This document shows, in pieces, positions 1 through 9,145 of a stretch of DNA of 64,000 bases. The stretch spans positions 732,501 to 796,500 of the forward strand of contig CAJNDS010002701.1 in the NCBI GenBank assembly GCA_905221605.1. Reading direction: 5' to 3'. The notes under the pieces were generated by a model. It had not been told where the DNA came from and made no database searches. It saw only the letters and a program-made list of their open reading frames with translations. The number at the start of each line of letters is the position of its first letter. Within the stretch, counting starts at the first letter, position 1. The translations under genes and the position numbers were made by a program. The stretch comes from Symbiodinium natans (lineage: Eukaryota; Sar; Dinophyceae; Suessiales; Symbiodiniaceae).

Positions 1-72
1 TCTTTCCTAAAGCCTTAGCAAGCCCTCAGAGCTGAAAGCCTAAACTGCTGCATATGTGCCAGGCTTTGCTCA

Positions 73-204
73 TTTAAAGCTTGAACGATAATCCAGGGTT
101 CGTCTTCCAGTGCCGTCTATCTCCTCCAACGAGCTGGAAGGTGGACTCCCAGTAGCGAAAGCTGTGGCGGACCATGCCCAGCAATGGTGTCAGGTATGTG
201 TCAT
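73..204 (-). CDS. Candidate internal exon, unknown protein
   Basis: About 43 open codons on the minus strand, reading DTYLTPLLGMVRHSFRYWE and then LVGGDRRHW. Composition is balanced and protein-like, while the other frames are less convincing. No splice site can be fixed. It is the most downstream of a series of minus-strand blocks separated by telomere-like arrays, so it may belong to the same gene as the blocks at 0.8-1.1 kb. Function unknown. Confidence 0.35.
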
Positions 205-631
205 GTGCGTACATACCCTGCAATCCTGAACCCCTGCAAGAGTCTCCCGACACGGATCGTGATGCTTGCCGAGGGTTTTTGATCTAACAGTTCGTAAGAC
301 TTCCCTAGCAAGGGCGACACGACCCAACATAGTCTTGCTTTAAGTCACAGTGCTTCAGGCTTTGCTATTTGGGAAGGTTTTTGTCGATGCCCTCGACCCG
401 AGAACCCCTTAGAATGACACCCAAAGGTCCACGCCGGTCGCTGGATGCACGCAACCCTTTGTGAACCCAAACTCTCTAAGCCAGCACCCAACATCAACTC
501 CTAGCCAAGCCTGTGGGGAGCGTAGCCGTCGCCGCTGCCGCAGAGCCACTGATCGACACTCTGACACTGTCCGAACCCTGAAACCCGAAACCCCTTTGTT
601 TTAACACGGACCTCTGAAGCCTGTCCGGAAA

Positions 632-783
632 CCCCTAAACCCTAAACCCTAAACCCTAAACCCTAAACCCTAAACCCTAAACCCTAAACCCTAAACCCTA
701 AACCCTAAACCCTAAACCCTAAACCCTAAACCCTAAACCCTAAACCCTAAACCCTAAACCCAAACCCTAAACGCAAACCCTAA
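632..783 (+). repeat. Telomere-like array, CCCTAAA orientation
   Basis: About 20 near-perfect CCCTAAA units, decaying at the right edge (variants CCCAAAC, CGCAAAC). It lies between two candidate minus-strand exons. Confidence 0.97.
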
Positions 784-809
784 GGTGTTAGAGGTTAGGG
801 TTAAGTTGT

Positions 810-888
810 TGGTCTGGGCCAGGCTGGGTCGGAACTGGCCTGAAGAAGCTGAATGATGGCGTGGCCCACAAGTCGCAGGAAGCAGGGG
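810..888 (-). CDS. Candidate exon, unknown protein
   Basis: An open minus-strand block of 26 codons that includes FLRLVGHAIIQLLQASSD, an amphipathic helix-like stretch. It lies between the 632-783 array and the 904-963 array. No certain splice sites. Function not recognised. Confidence 0.35.
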
Positions 889-903
889 GGGCAAAACGGG
901 ATG

Positions 904-963
904 TAGGTTTTAGGTTTAGGGTTTAGGGTTTGGGGTTTAGGGTTTGGGGTTTATGGTTTAGGG
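904..963 (+). repeat. Telomere-like array, TTTAGGG orientation
   Basis: Eight or so TTTAGGG/TTTGGGG units, opposite in orientation to the array at 632-783. Confidence 0.9.
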
Positions 964-1009
964 TCGAAATAAAGGAGGATGCCATATGGTTACGGGTTTG
1001 GGTTCTGTG

Positions 1010-1122
1010 GTGGTGTTTGCTGAGCCGCGGAAGGAATACGGGTTGTTGAGGCCGGCATCCAGAAGGACCGACAGATTCAAGCCCCGGCCCAAGCCTTTTA
1101 GGAGCCAGAGAAGTGCCTGTCC
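1010..1122 (-). CDS. Candidate exon, unknown protein
   Basis: Minus-strand frame after a pyrimidine-containing acceptor ending CTCAG (intron side 1123-1124). It reads GQALLWLLKGLGRGLNLSVL and then LDAGLNNPYSFRGS. Leucine-rich and plausibly structural. The donor is not fixed. The longer overlapping open frame in another register here is mostly low-complexity read-through. Function unknown. Confidence 0.45.
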
Positions 1123-1425
1123 CTGAGCAAACAAGTTTGAGGGTTGAGGGTTTAGGCTTTAGGGCAAGAATACTAAGAGAAAAGGCTGCTCCATGCCTTG
1201 TGAATTCGGCACTCCTCAAACACCCAAAGAATAGTACCAAGACTTAGGGAAACCTTGGTAGATCCGAAGCTCCAAACCTAAAGACTCGATCTAAACTCAG
1301 CCCCCACACAGCTTTGACAAAGACCAGCAATGCTCGACTCGGGCGTGTCACGCTTTTCCATCGCATGCTCGACCATGTCGAGAGGAGAGGATCGCTTGGC
1401 CGCAGCTCTAGTCGAAACGATGCAA

Positions 1426-1463
1426 GGGTTTAGAGTTTAGGGTTTACGGTTTAGGGTTTAGGG
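1426..1463 (+). repeat. Short TTTAGGG array
   Basis: Five degenerate TTTAGGG units (TTTAGAG, TTTACGG variants). Confidence 0.85.
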
Positions 1464-1907
1464 TGAAGCGATGCATGAGCCCATTAGGATCATTAGGGGA
1501 CAGGATTAGGGGGACCCTTGGCGATATAGACCTAGGCCCTGTGAGCCTTCAATGTGTTCATGAGTTTCGTACATTGTGGCTGCCCGAAGGCCAGGTCCTT
1601 CCCAAGTCATCACTCTTAGAGGTAGGATGCAGTCTTAGGCTGACATGCTTGAAGATGTTTGGTCCAAAGTTCTTGATCACTGAAGAACTTCTCATACCTT
1701 GTGGATCATCAGTTGATATTTATCACCGCAGCAGTGGGGTCTCAGAGCGCTACTGTAGTCACACACCACTTACCATCTTTACCCTTCAATGAATACTGGC
1801 CGGATGCCATGAAGAATCCACATTCCCAACAGGCAGAACCGACGTAGGGGAACGCCTCCCCAAGCTCTAAGCTTTGGATGCTCTGGGCCTACGCCTCAAA
1901 CCTGAAC

Positions 1908-1934
1908 GTTTAGGGTTTAGGGTTTAGGGTTTAA
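1908..1934 (+). repeat. Short TTTAGGG array
   Basis: Nearly four perfect units directly against the 3' end of the candidate minus-strand exon at 1934-2070. Confidence 0.9.
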
Positions 1935-2070
1935 GAGTGGCACATCACAGCAATGCCGGCCTGAGCGAACCTTGTGAAAGCTCCGCGGCAGATCCTCACT
2001 GCCGCCAGCAGCGCATGGGGAGCTGAGAAAATGCGGATACCAGACCGCACCGAGTCCAACGCTTCGGGGT
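1934..2070 (-). CDS. Candidate exon, unknown protein
   Basis: Begins after a good acceptor (CCCCTTACAG, minus strand). The frame reads SVRSGIRIFSAPHALLAAV and then RICRGAFTRFAQAGIAVMC. It ends in the first TTTAGGG units, where TAA closes the frame, so it is either the last exon or its donor lies just before the array. No recognisable domain. Confidence 0.45.
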
Positions 2071-2547
2071 CTGTAAGGGGCCATGTTGGGATGTTTTGGA
2101 TTCCTGGTTCAGGGGTTTGGGCGATTGTGATGCGAGGAAGAATATGGTAAGCTGCCACTCTACTCTCTCACACTCTCACACTCTCACACCCTCTCACCGC
2201 TACTTCTCTCCTTCTGCGACTGTCGAAGTGTAGGTGGGCATCATAAGCGAAAGTGAGTGCTTGAGCGTGAGTGCACCTATGTGTGTGTGGGCATGAGCAT
2301 CTCAAGAAACTTCTGTTGTGCAAGAGCTGCTGTGGGAGCCTTGTGTTCCAGCTACTACTAATAGCTTAAGAACCCCAACAATTGTTTAAAACGCTCTTCT
2401 TCATAAGGGCAATATAGGGATTATTTGCTTATGTCTGCTTTTAAATTGGGGGGGGGTCTTAAGCAAATTAGCTGTTGCAACGTCTTCGAAGCTTTGGCAT
2501 CGACTCTCTCTTGAAGAGTCGGGGGATACGGGGGCTCTTGCGCGGAG

Positions 2548-2591
2548 GGGTTTAGGGTTTAGGGTTAGGGTGTAGGGTTTAGGGTTTGGGG
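2548..2591 (+). repeat. TTTAGGG array with variants
   Basis: Six units including GTAGGG and TTTGGGG variants. Confidence 0.88.
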
Positions 2592-2653
2592 AGATTCTGC
2601 GTCGTACGACCGGCGTACATACTGCCTCAAGACACCTCAAGCAGTCAGCTCAC

Positions 2654-2727
2654 CCTGCACCAGGCTTTGCCAAGGAAAACTTCGAAAAGCCGGGGAGACA
2701 CCACCCTGGCCTGAACAACGAGTCTCC
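2654..2727 (-). CDS. Candidate 74-nt exon with both splice sites
   Basis: Acceptor CCCAACCCAG and donor GTGAGC bracket 74 nt on the minus strand. One phase is open and reads RLVVQARVVSPRLFEVFLGK followed by AWCR. The canonical-looking sites on both sides make this more credible than the unbounded blocks around it. Function unknown. Confidence 0.5.
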
Positions 2728-2819
2728 CTGGGTTGGGAGCTACAGTTTAGTGTGGGAATTAGTTTGGGGGGGTTAGGGGGTTTAGGGGTTAGGGTTTCGG
2801 GTTTCGGGTTTAGGGATGT

Positions 2820-2966
2820 GCGACTTGGACTATGCATCAGCCAGCCGCCATTGGGCCATGTTGGATCTCCGCAGAGGCGTAAGGGCCGGGCAAAGAACAG
2901 GCGGGCTCTTTTAGGGCTTTCTATTGTTCCTGCTGGTAGTGACAGCTTCAGCAGGCGACACGCTGA
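2820..2966 (-). CDS. Candidate exon, unknown protein
   Basis: Open minus-strand block after acceptor CTTGCAG. It contains CRLLKLSLPAGTIESP and LFFARPLRLCGDPTWP. The plus strand is open too (overlapping 77-codon frame), so the strand is chosen by the acceptor and by the neighbours. Confidence 0.3.
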
Positions 2967-2979
2967 CTGCAAGTACCAA

Positions 2980-3032
2980 CCCTAAACCCTAAACCCTAAA
3001 CCCTAAACCCTAAACCCTAAACCCTAAACCCT
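2980..3032 (+). repeat. CCCTAAA array
   Basis: Seven perfect CCCTAAA units. Confidence 0.97.
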
Positions 3033-3053
3033 GGAATTGAGCTTACGGGGTTT

Positions 3054-3170
3054 TCACTGTGGCGGGGTGTCATCTCCCCCTTGCGGGGGGAATCTCCAAA
3101 AGCCGAGATGGATAGCGTTCGGATCGAGGTCGGGCACAATGAGAACGGCTGTTGACAACTGGGTGGAGGG
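3054..3170 (-). CDS. Candidate terminal exon, unknown protein
   Basis: After acceptor AGGCTGCAG the minus-strand frame reads STAVLIVPDLDPNAIHLGFW and then RFPPQGGDDTPPQ, ending in TGA at 3054-3056. The hydrophobic beta-like stretch followed by an acidic/proline tail looks like real protein. If TGA is used this is a last exon; otherwise a donor lies just before it. No family recognised. Confidence 0.45.
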   Translation of the reverse strand, partial: PSTQLSTAVLIVPDLDPNAIHLGFWRFPPQGGDDTPPQ

Positions 3171-3200
3171 CTGCAGCCTGGCACATCCTGAAGCACTCCG

Positions 3201-3241
3201 AGGGTTTAGGGTTTAGGGTTTAGGGTTTAGGGTTTAGGGTT
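3201..3241 (+). repeat. TTTAGGG array
   Basis: Six perfect TTTAGGG units. Confidence 0.95.
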
Positions 3242-3417
3242 GTGAGGGCTTAGGGTTTCGAGCGGTTCAGGTTCCTTTTGCCCGCGCACCTGGCGGTGCA
3301 GAATGGGTTTTTTTGTAGTGTTGTCTCGAGTCCCAAGATGAAACGTGCCAACACCCTGCAAGGCCTTGAATCACATGCCTGTGACGAACCTCAAGCCTTT
3401 GCGGCGAAGGTTGATGC

Positions 3418-3490
3418 AATAGGGACTATAGTAGGGGGTACTATTATCCCTGTTAAGGACTGTTAGTATAAATAAGGGGGAGCATCCCAA
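3418..3490 (+). mobile_element. MITE family 1, 5'-truncated copy
   Basis: The right half of the element best seen at 59589-59689: GGGGGTACTATTATCCC, then TAAGGACTGTTAG, then the right terminal repeat AAGGGGGAGCATCCCAA. The left terminal repeat is missing, so no target duplication can be shown. Confidence 0.75.
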
Positions 3491-3892
3491 TGCGTAGGTT
3501 ACGAAGGCCCCTGAAGCCACAAGGAAGCCAAACCTCTCCCGTCCATCTCGCTAGGTTGTGTTCTCGGGTTCCGAGCCTCTCAATAGTGCCAGCTGAAATC
3601 GGGCTTCAATGGTCTGCATGCATTGAACGCATTTTTTGCCTAAACCCTAAAAGCCTTAAACCCTATAAACCCTGAACCCCAAACCCTATAACCCTCAAAA
3701 TGGGCTCTGCTCCGCAGCCCCAAGTTGAAATGTCTACACCCTGCAACCCGTCAACTTTTCAGTTTCAATCTCCAGGCTCTAAGACCTAAACCCGAAACCT
3801 GTCGATCCTACAAACCCACCAATTTTTAATTGTGAACCAGGAACCCTAAACCCTAAACTTTAAACCCTAGACCCTAAACCCTAAACCCAACC

Positions 3893-4007
3893 TTCAGCCT
3901 CATTGCTTCTATGGCTTATGAAAACCAGAAGAGCATGCGCCCAGGCATCAGAAAGGCTCCAGTGCCATAAAGCACTTGTCCATTGCTCCCTCACACGATG
4001 GCAGAGC
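3893..4007 (-). CDS. Candidate exon, unknown protein
   Basis: Begins after acceptor CCCTCACAG. The frame reads LCHRVREQWTSALWHWSLSD and then AWAHALLVFISHRSNEAE. Tryptophan-rich and unlike random sequence. The 3' side runs into decayed CCCTAAA units. Function unknown. Confidence 0.45.
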
Positions 4008-4066
4008 CTGTGAGGGTGGGAGAGTGGACTGGGGGATTCGGACTTTGAGCTGTAATCTGAGCAACA

Positions 4067-4159
4067 ACCCTAACCCTAAACCCTAAACCCTAAACCCTAA
4101 ACCCTAAACCCTAAACCCTAAACCCTAAACCCTAAACCCTAAACCCTAACCCTAAATCC
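4067..4159 (+). repeat. CCCTAAA array, left arm of an inverted pair
   Basis: About 13 units. Together with the TTTAGGG array at 4257-4395 it forms a large inverted pair around a ~97-bp spacer, a potential long hairpin. Confidence 0.97.
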
Positions 4160-4256
4160 TTCCCTGCGGGGGTGGTCGGGAGTTCGGTCGAAGCGTGGCT
4201 TCCCAAATGAGGCTTGTAGGATTAGATTTCGGAGGTTCCCCCCTAAGACTAGAATA

Positions 4257-4395
4257 GGTTTAGGGTTTAGGGTTTAGGGTTTAGGGTTTAGGGTTTAGGA
4301 TTTAGGGTTTAGGGTTTAGGGTTTAGGGTTTAGGGTTTAGGGTTTAGGGTTTAGGGGTTAGGGTTTAGGGTTTAGGGTTTAGGGTTTAGGGTTCA
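4257..4395 (+). repeat. TTTAGGG array, right arm of an inverted pair
   Basis: About 20 units in the opposite orientation to 4067-4159. A MITE family 1 copy abuts its right end. Confidence 0.97.
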
Positions 4396-4520
4396 GGGAT
4401 GTTCCCCCTTATATTAACAGTCCTTAATATGGATTAGTAGCACCCCCCTATGAGTCTAACAGTCCTTCATAGGGATCCCCTACTCTCATCCCGATTAAGG
4501 ACTGTTAGTCCCTCATCCCA
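4394..4520 (+). mobile_element. MITE family 1, rearranged copy
   Basis: The left terminal repeat GGGATGTTCCCCCTTA is followed by two successive copies of the internal motif AACAGTCCTT, then ATTAAGGACTGTTAG and a degraded right end (CATCCCA). It reads as one copy inserted into or recombined with another. No clean target duplication. Confidence 0.7.
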
Positions 4521-4567
4521 CGTTAGAGCCTTCGTTAGGTGGATCCCTGCATATCAGTGGCTGGCTT

Positions 4568-4876
4568 ATGACCTGCTCCATCAGCATCTCTTCTCGGTGG
4601 TTTTTTGCGGTACCGGCAATTCTGCGTGCGGCGAAACGCTTCATGTACCACGTCAGACAGATACACACGGATTTGGCAGCTCTGTCGCCACAGCAGCGTC
4701 TGCCAAGGCTGCTTCGTCCGGGTACTTCAGAACGAGAAGAAAAACAACAGACTGTCCTGTCTCCTTTATTTGGTGCGTCTGCCGTTACACTATTGAAACC
4801 GCTGTGGGCCATGGGAATCACGCCCCTTATGGTATTTAGACCTGATGCCGGCATGGCAACGTATATGCAACAGTGA
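4568..4876 (+). CDS. Ambiguous open frame, either strand
   Basis: A plus-strand frame of 102 codons starts with ATG and ends in TGA. It contains AALSPQQRLPRLLRPGTSE. The minus strand is also open over 4513-4944. Nothing identifies the product, and no splice sites or arrays bracket it. It may be an exon on either strand or non-coding. Confidence 0.2.
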   Translation: MTCSISISSRWFFAVPAILRAAKRFMYHVRQIHTDLAALSPQQRLPRLLRPGTSEREEKQQTVLSPLFGASAVTLLKPLWAMGITPLMVFRPDAGMATYMQQ

Positions 4877-4964
4877 CTTGATTGAGATAAATGTAAGCAT
4901 GTCCCAGCACGTTGCGAACCCCGTCGCCCTCCCGGAGCTGCCAAATTCCCCCCAGCACCCTCGC

Positions 4965-5031
4965 TAAACCCTAAACCCTAAACCCTAAACCCTAAACCCT
5001 AAACCCTAGGCCCTAAACCTTAAACCCTTTT
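4965..5031 (+). repeat. CCCTAAA array
   Basis: About nine units, followed by T8GCAGG, which resembles a plus-strand acceptor. Confidence 0.93.
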
Positions 5032-5293
5032 TTTTGCAGGCTTGGAGAGCCACTGCGCCAACCCTAAACCCTATCAACCCCTAAACTGCCTCCTTGTTGG
5101 GGGGCATATTAAAAGCTATCCTTGTTGTTCCCGTTTTAGTAACTTTGACAAAAATCTACGATTATAACCAAAAAAAGGGCCCAGTAAACCCCTAAACTCT
5201 CAGGGCGTGGCTCGCGGCCCGCTTGCCCTTGGCGTCGCCGGGCCTGTGAGGGGGGGCTTCGACTCTCTGCGGGTTTAGAGATTTGTGCAGATA

Positions 5294-5345
5294 TGGGGGT
5301 TTCCGAAAATAGGGGTACTCTTTTGGGGGTCCTTTCAGGAGACTC
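5294..5345 (+). mobile_element. MITE family 3, left-end fragment
   Basis: GGGGGTTTCCGAAAATAGGG starts a copy of the inverted-repeat family complete at 48389-48500. The right end is absent. 5032-5293 and 5346-5640 otherwise hold only scattered, ambiguous open blocks. Confidence 0.65.
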
Positions 5346-5639
5346 TATTCAATTTGGGGTGGAAAAGGGGTACGATTTCATGTTCATCTTGCGTAGGACT
5401 GGCCGGGGAGGGGTGTTCGGATGTTTGCGCCCTCCTACCCAGCCGGCTGAGACGTATAGGCTAGTTGGGACAACTTGCGGCCTTGTGTAGCTCAAGGGAC
5501 GTGGGATGACCGTCCGATCCCAGACTGATGGGCGTGCAGGACTGCATGCTCCATGACGCCTTTGTAACACAGAATGCAACCCAACCCTGAACCTTAAACC
5601 CTTGGTTCCTAAACCCGAAACCTTCTTTTTGTCCAATGC

Positions 5640-5737
5640 CCCTAAACCCTAAACCCTAAACCCTAAACCCTAAACCCTAAAGCCCTAAACCCGAAACCCT
5701 AAACCCTAAAACCCTAAACCCTAAACTCCTAAACCCC
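5640..5737 (+). repeat. CCCTAAA array
   Basis: About 13 units with occasional indels (CCCTAAAA, CCCGAAA, CTCCTAAA). Confidence 0.95.
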
Positions 5738-5740
5738 AGG

Positions 5741-5817
5741 AACCGCCCAGCAGTCCTCAGCTCATCGCTGTAGAGCTCGTCATCTTCGTCCTGCACTGAA
5801 GCTTGGGAGCCCTCCCG
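5741..5817 (-). CDS. Candidate exon, acidic segment
   Basis: Minus-strand frame reads REGSQASVQDEDDELYSDEL and then RTAGRFLG, a typical acidic low-complexity stretch of a real protein. It abuts the telomere-like array at 5640-5737. Sites are not fixed. Confidence 0.4.
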
Positions 5818-5845
5818 TCACAACAATCACCCAAAAACCCCGCAT

Positions 5846-5900
5846 AGGGTTTAGGGTTTGGTTTAGGGTGTAGGGTTTAGGGTTTAGGGTTTAGGGGTTA
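5846..5900 (+). repeat. TTTAGGG array
   Basis: Seven units, opposite in orientation to 5640-5737, with a candidate exon between them. Confidence 0.92.
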
Positions 5901-6154
5901 AGGGCCAAGTTCGTGGGCCATTTCCAGGGCTTCCAAAGAAGATGAAGGGCTCTTGCAAACCAAAAGGATGAAGGCGCTTCGAACTCTGCCCTTCATCTCT
6001 TATCGCGAAGGCTTGGAAATGCCATTGACCTTCATGTAGTACGTTTAATCTGCAACCTTTGGTGTAGAATGCTCTAACGTGCCTGCGAAGTGCCTTATTT
6101 CTCAGCTGCCGGCAAGAAGCTGCAGGGAAAAACGTGTGGGAGTTCTCAACTTAC

Positions 6155-6280
6155 CAGCCTTCGACTGCGAAGACTTCCCACGTAACCGCCCTGCAGCGTT
6201 TGCTTGCAGCGATTGAGGGGTCCTCGTTGCGGGTCAGCCCTTCCTGAGCCCCCACCAGATAATCGCAGTATTTGTCCCTT
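6155..6280 (-). CDS. Well-bounded internal exon, unknown protein
   Basis: 126 nt on the minus strand between acceptor CCGAGCAG and a canonical donor GTAAGT. The single phase that stays open reads RDKYCDYLVGAQEGLTRNED and then PSIAASKRCRAVTWEVFAVE. A canonical GTAAGT donor is uncommon in this window, which supports the call. No domain is recognised. It probably belongs to a minus-strand gene downstream of the membrane-protein gene at 9.5 kb. Confidence 0.6.
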
Positions 6281-6799
6281 CTGCTCGGGGCACGGGGCTT
6301 TCAAAATCATGGGTAGGTCACCCTTGTTTTGCTAAACCCTAAACTAAACCAAAAACCAAAACCCAATTCCCTTCCTAAACTCTAAACCCTGATCCTCACC
6401 CATCCATATAATGATTACAGGGACCCCGTAATTGTAGCTCCAGTTTTGAAGTGCTTCCTAGAACTTTATGGGAAGTCACCTCACGAATCGAAGAATAGGC
6501 AAACCCTATACCCTAAACTACTTGTCTGTCTACAAACGAATTCTGTTTGGGAGACTGTTGGTGTAAGTATTTCGGCTCCTGTCTTAAAATGCCTTCCTCA
6601 TCCTCGCAACTGAGGCCCTGGTCCATGCAGCGTGTGGCATCGCATCTTGCGGTGTGAATTCGGAAACCCTGGTAGCTAGAGAACACCTCTGGGTCTGCGT
6701 GGGTGGGGTGGGGAGGGCGGAAGCTTTTTGGGTTCAGGGTGTAGAGGGTGATGGTCAGGGTGCATAGGGCTTACAGGGCTGGACTTGCCAGATGTTGGG

Positions 6800-6958
6800 C
6801 TACACCAAGGTAGGCAGCGGTGTGGATTGCGGATGTGGATTGCTGGAATCCTGCAAGCAGAAGGACAGCCAGGTGTTCCCCAGCCCAACCAGGGCGAGGG
6901 AGTCAAAAAGTTCCATGGAGAAGCACTTGCAGCCGTGGGGCATGTTGGGTCCGGGAAC
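6800..6958 (-). CDS. Candidate exon, hydrophobic
   Basis: The frame contains CKCFSMELFDSLALVGLGNT and then WLSFCLQ, a possible membrane or buried helix. TGCTTGCAG|GATTCC inside it could be an acceptor or a GA-type donor, so its limits are uncertain. Confidence 0.4.
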   Translation of the reverse strand, partial: VPGPNMPHGCKCFSMELFDSLALVGLGNTWLSFCLQDSSNPHPQSTPLPTLV

Positions 6959-7014
6959 CCAAAACCCTTAAACCCTAAGCCTGAACCCTGAACCTAAAGC
7001 CCCAAAACCCCTGC

Positions 7015-7085
7015 GCCAAGCAATTCCAAGCACCAAGGCGAAAGCAGGGCCCAGAAGCCTAAGGAGCTGGCCGCCCTCTAATTTG
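7015..7085 (-). CDS. Candidate exon, hydrophobic
   Basis: About 24 codons on the minus strand including KLEGGQLLRLLGPAFALVLG, a possible transmembrane helix. Limits not fixed. Confidence 0.3.
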
Positions 7086-7136
7086 TGCAGCTGTGCATAT
7101 AAGACTATACCAATATACAATTGCACGAATATAAAA

Positions 7137-7236
7137 ATCTAAGAATATTAATAAGATATCAGAAGCACATAGTAAGCTGCTTAAGAATCTAAGAATATTA
7201 AGCAGATATCAGAAGCACATAGTAAGCTGCTTAAAG
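7137..7236 (+). repeat. Two tandem copies of a 50-bp unit
   Basis: The 50-bp unit beginning ATCTAAGAATATTAA is repeated once with a few differences (ATAAGATATC against AGCAGATATC). It is an AT-rich local duplication in a GC-richer setting. Confidence 0.9.
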
Positions 7237-7447
7237 AAGTTGTGGCCGTCAGAGGAGCGTGGACAACACGCCGAGCAGGCAGGAGAGAACGCTGGAAAAG
7301 AACGAGGCTTGCCTCACCAGCCTTAGTCGACTGCTGCCACGCGGCGTAATTATTCGTGGGCCGCTCTAAGCCAGCAACAAGCACATAATCATACAATAAT
7401 GCAAGGAATCATGCCAGAATATCATCATATAACACTGCAAGAATATA

Positions 7448-7572
7448 ATAGTAGCACACAACCTTGCAGTAGAATGCCAGGGCACATCTCTGCCGTCACC
7501 TCACAGAACTCACGCAAGCGTGAGCCCATGCTGCGAGAGACACTGGGCACGGCTGCGCTGAACTCTGTGTGC
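7448..7572 (-). CDS. Candidate exon, unknown protein
   Basis: A 42-codon open frame includes TEFSAAVPSVSRSMGSRL and then REFCEVTAEMCPGILLQ. A TGTGAG|GTGACG site inside could be a donor. It abuts the TTTAGGG array at 7577-7608. Confidence 0.4.
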
Positions 7573-7576
7573 AGAA

Positions 7577-7608
7577 GGGTTTAGGGTTTAGGGTTTAGGG
7601 TTTAGGGC
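7577..7608 (+). repeat. TTTAGGG array
   Basis: Four and a half perfect units. 7609-7900 is AT-richer and without a convincing exon. Confidence 0.93.
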
Positions 7609-7914
7609 CCTGTTCGTTCGCATGCCTTTCATATGAACAAGCAAACAAAGTGAGAGTGTGCATATAAACTTTGTGCTCTCTGATTACAAGGACGTTTGGC
7701 CGGTAAGACAATAATTTCTGCAGCTCTTGGACAATTGCTGTTGCGAACTCCTTTCAATCGTGCTCCTCTATTTAATAGGTCTTGCTTGGGCCCTCTGATG
7801 ATCTTCTGAGTGCTGCTAAAGACAAAGTAGATGAATTGTTGCCACTTACTTGGCATACTCTCATTCTCACTCATAGCTCCTTTCATCTCCTGCATATATC
7901 CCGAAACCTAAACC

Positions 7915-8024
7915 CTAAACTCGCAAACCCGCCTTCATGTTGAGCACTGTGAAGCCAGCAGCGCTGTCGGCGATGAAGTGCACCAAGTACTGCCGACTGG
8001 GGTCACAACCTTGCCGCGATGCCG
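7915..8024 (-). CDS. Candidate exon, unknown protein
   Basis: The minus-strand frame reads CDPSRQYLVHFIADSAAGFT and then VLNMKAGLRV. The TAG that closes it is the TAG of the first TTTAGGG unit beside it, so either this is a last exon or the donor is GCGA|GTTTAGGG, again array-derived. Acceptor possibly CCCTGAG. Confidence 0.45.
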
Positions 8025-8078
8025 CTCAGGGGCTTGGGGCGTGGGTCTGCTGCCACAACAGCCGGATACAGACATATA

Positions 8079-8079
8079 C

Positions 8080-8119
<40 letters not shown>

Positions 8120-8132
8120 GTGTGTGTGTGTG
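8079..8132 (+). repeat. TA then GT dinucleotide repeat
   Basis: About 40 bp of alternating TA followed by a short GT run. Confidence 0.95.
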
Positions 8133-8334
8133 CATATGTATAGAATTCTATGGGCTGAAAGAGAACTGCACATACATGTGCATTAAACAAATGATGTGTC
8201 TGGAATATCTTTCCGGCTTGTGCGGCGCGCAGTTGGTTGAGTTTCGGCGTTGAGGTTAGTGTCGCTCGGGCAAGTCCTGGCCAGGCCTAAGTAGAATGGG
8301 TACTTTGGGCAGCCTCTCTTGTTCTTGCACTTGT

Positions 8335-8520
8335 TCAAGGACTCCTTAAGCAGATGCTGTGGACTTCTGGGTGGGGATTGAAGATCCAGTGCTCGCGATC
8401 CAAGATGCACCCTTGCGTCGGTATTTGGTTCACGAAAGCCGGGATAGACCGGCACTTCTCCTTAGAAGCTTCCAGGGCACATGGAGATTGCAGGCCCCCG
8501 TGATGCTTTCCCCCACTCAT
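8335..8520 (-). CDS. Candidate exon region, unknown protein
   Basis: A 61-codon minus-strand frame contains CRSIPAFVNQIPTQGCILD and then HWIFNPHPEVHSICL. A second minus-strand frame is open across 8183-8455. Reading frame and limits are uncertain. Confidence 0.3.
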   Translation of the reverse strand: MSGGKHHGGLQSPCALEASKEKCRSIPAFVNQIPTQGCILDREHWIFNPHPEVHSICLRSP

Positions 8521-8540
8521 CCCTAAAGCCTAAAACACCC

Positions 8541-8596
8541 TAAACCCTAAACCCTAAACCCTAAACCCTACACCCTAAGCCCTAAACCCTAAACCG
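8541..8596 (+). repeat. CCCTAAA array
   Basis: Eight units with CACCCTAAG variants. Confidence 0.92.
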
Positions 8597-8689
8597 TTAG
8601 CATCTTCAAGCTTATGGGGGGCAGCTGCCGAGAATGTCCCGAGCGTTCAAAGCCTCCAGGAAACTACCTATCTTGATCTAGGGTTTCTG

Positions 8690-8737
8690 CTTTAGGGTTT
8701 AGGGTTTAGGGTTTAGGTTAGGGCTTAGGGCTTAGGG
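8690..8737 (+). repeat. TTTAGGG array
   Basis: Six to seven units including CTTAGGG variants, directly left of a MITE family 1 copy. Confidence 0.9.
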
Positions 8738-8842
8738 TTTGGGGGTGTTCCCCCCCCCCCCCCCCCAACCCCCCAGGGATTATGGTTTATAGTACCCCCG
8801 ACTATGATCTCCATTAAGGACTGTTAAAAAGGTGGAACACGC
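8738..8842 (+). mobile_element. MITE family 1, degraded copy with C-run
   Basis: Left end TTTGGGGGTGTTCCCC, then a C-run, then the internal GATTATGG/GTACCCCC block and ATTAAGGACTGTTA, ending GGTGGAACA. The C-run appears to have expanded from the terminal-repeat C tract. Confidence 0.65.
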
Positions 8843-8892
8843 TGTCTTCAGGCTTCGGACGGGTGTGGGTTCGGCCAATGAAAAACCTTTTT

Positions 8893-8996
8893 GGGGTTTA
8901 CGAAAATTTTGGGGGGCCCCTACAACAGACCCCCAAAGATTGGGATTCCCTGTTAAAATAAGGACCCCAATAAGGTACCCGAATTTCGGAAACCAC
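8893..8996 (+). mobile_element. MITE family 3, nearly complete copy
   Basis: The left arm GGGGTTTACGAAAATTTTGG pairs with the right arm ending TACCCGAATTTCGGAAACC, with a second inner pair GGGGCCCCT/AGGACCCCAA. About 104 bp and non-coding. It lies close to a family 1 copy. Confidence 0.75.
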
Positions 8997-9145
8997 CCTT
9001 TAGGTCACAAGCACATTCTTACCCACATTCTCATGGCCCAGGGGCTGTCAGAGCTGCAGCATGTGCGAAGACTCGCATGCTCAACCTCGCGCTTGAAGCT
9101 GGAGACTCTTCTGGCAGAAAGTGAACTGTATAAGGAAGCAATGAG

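Noticed and set aside
632-783. A true chromosome end
   Set aside because: Arrays are short, in both orientations, and unique sequence with exons continues on both sides; these are interstitial.
7290-7317. A 26-nt intron (GTGAGG ... TTTTCCAG) within an open frame
   Set aside because: The sites look good but the length is implausibly short and the frame is open without removing it.
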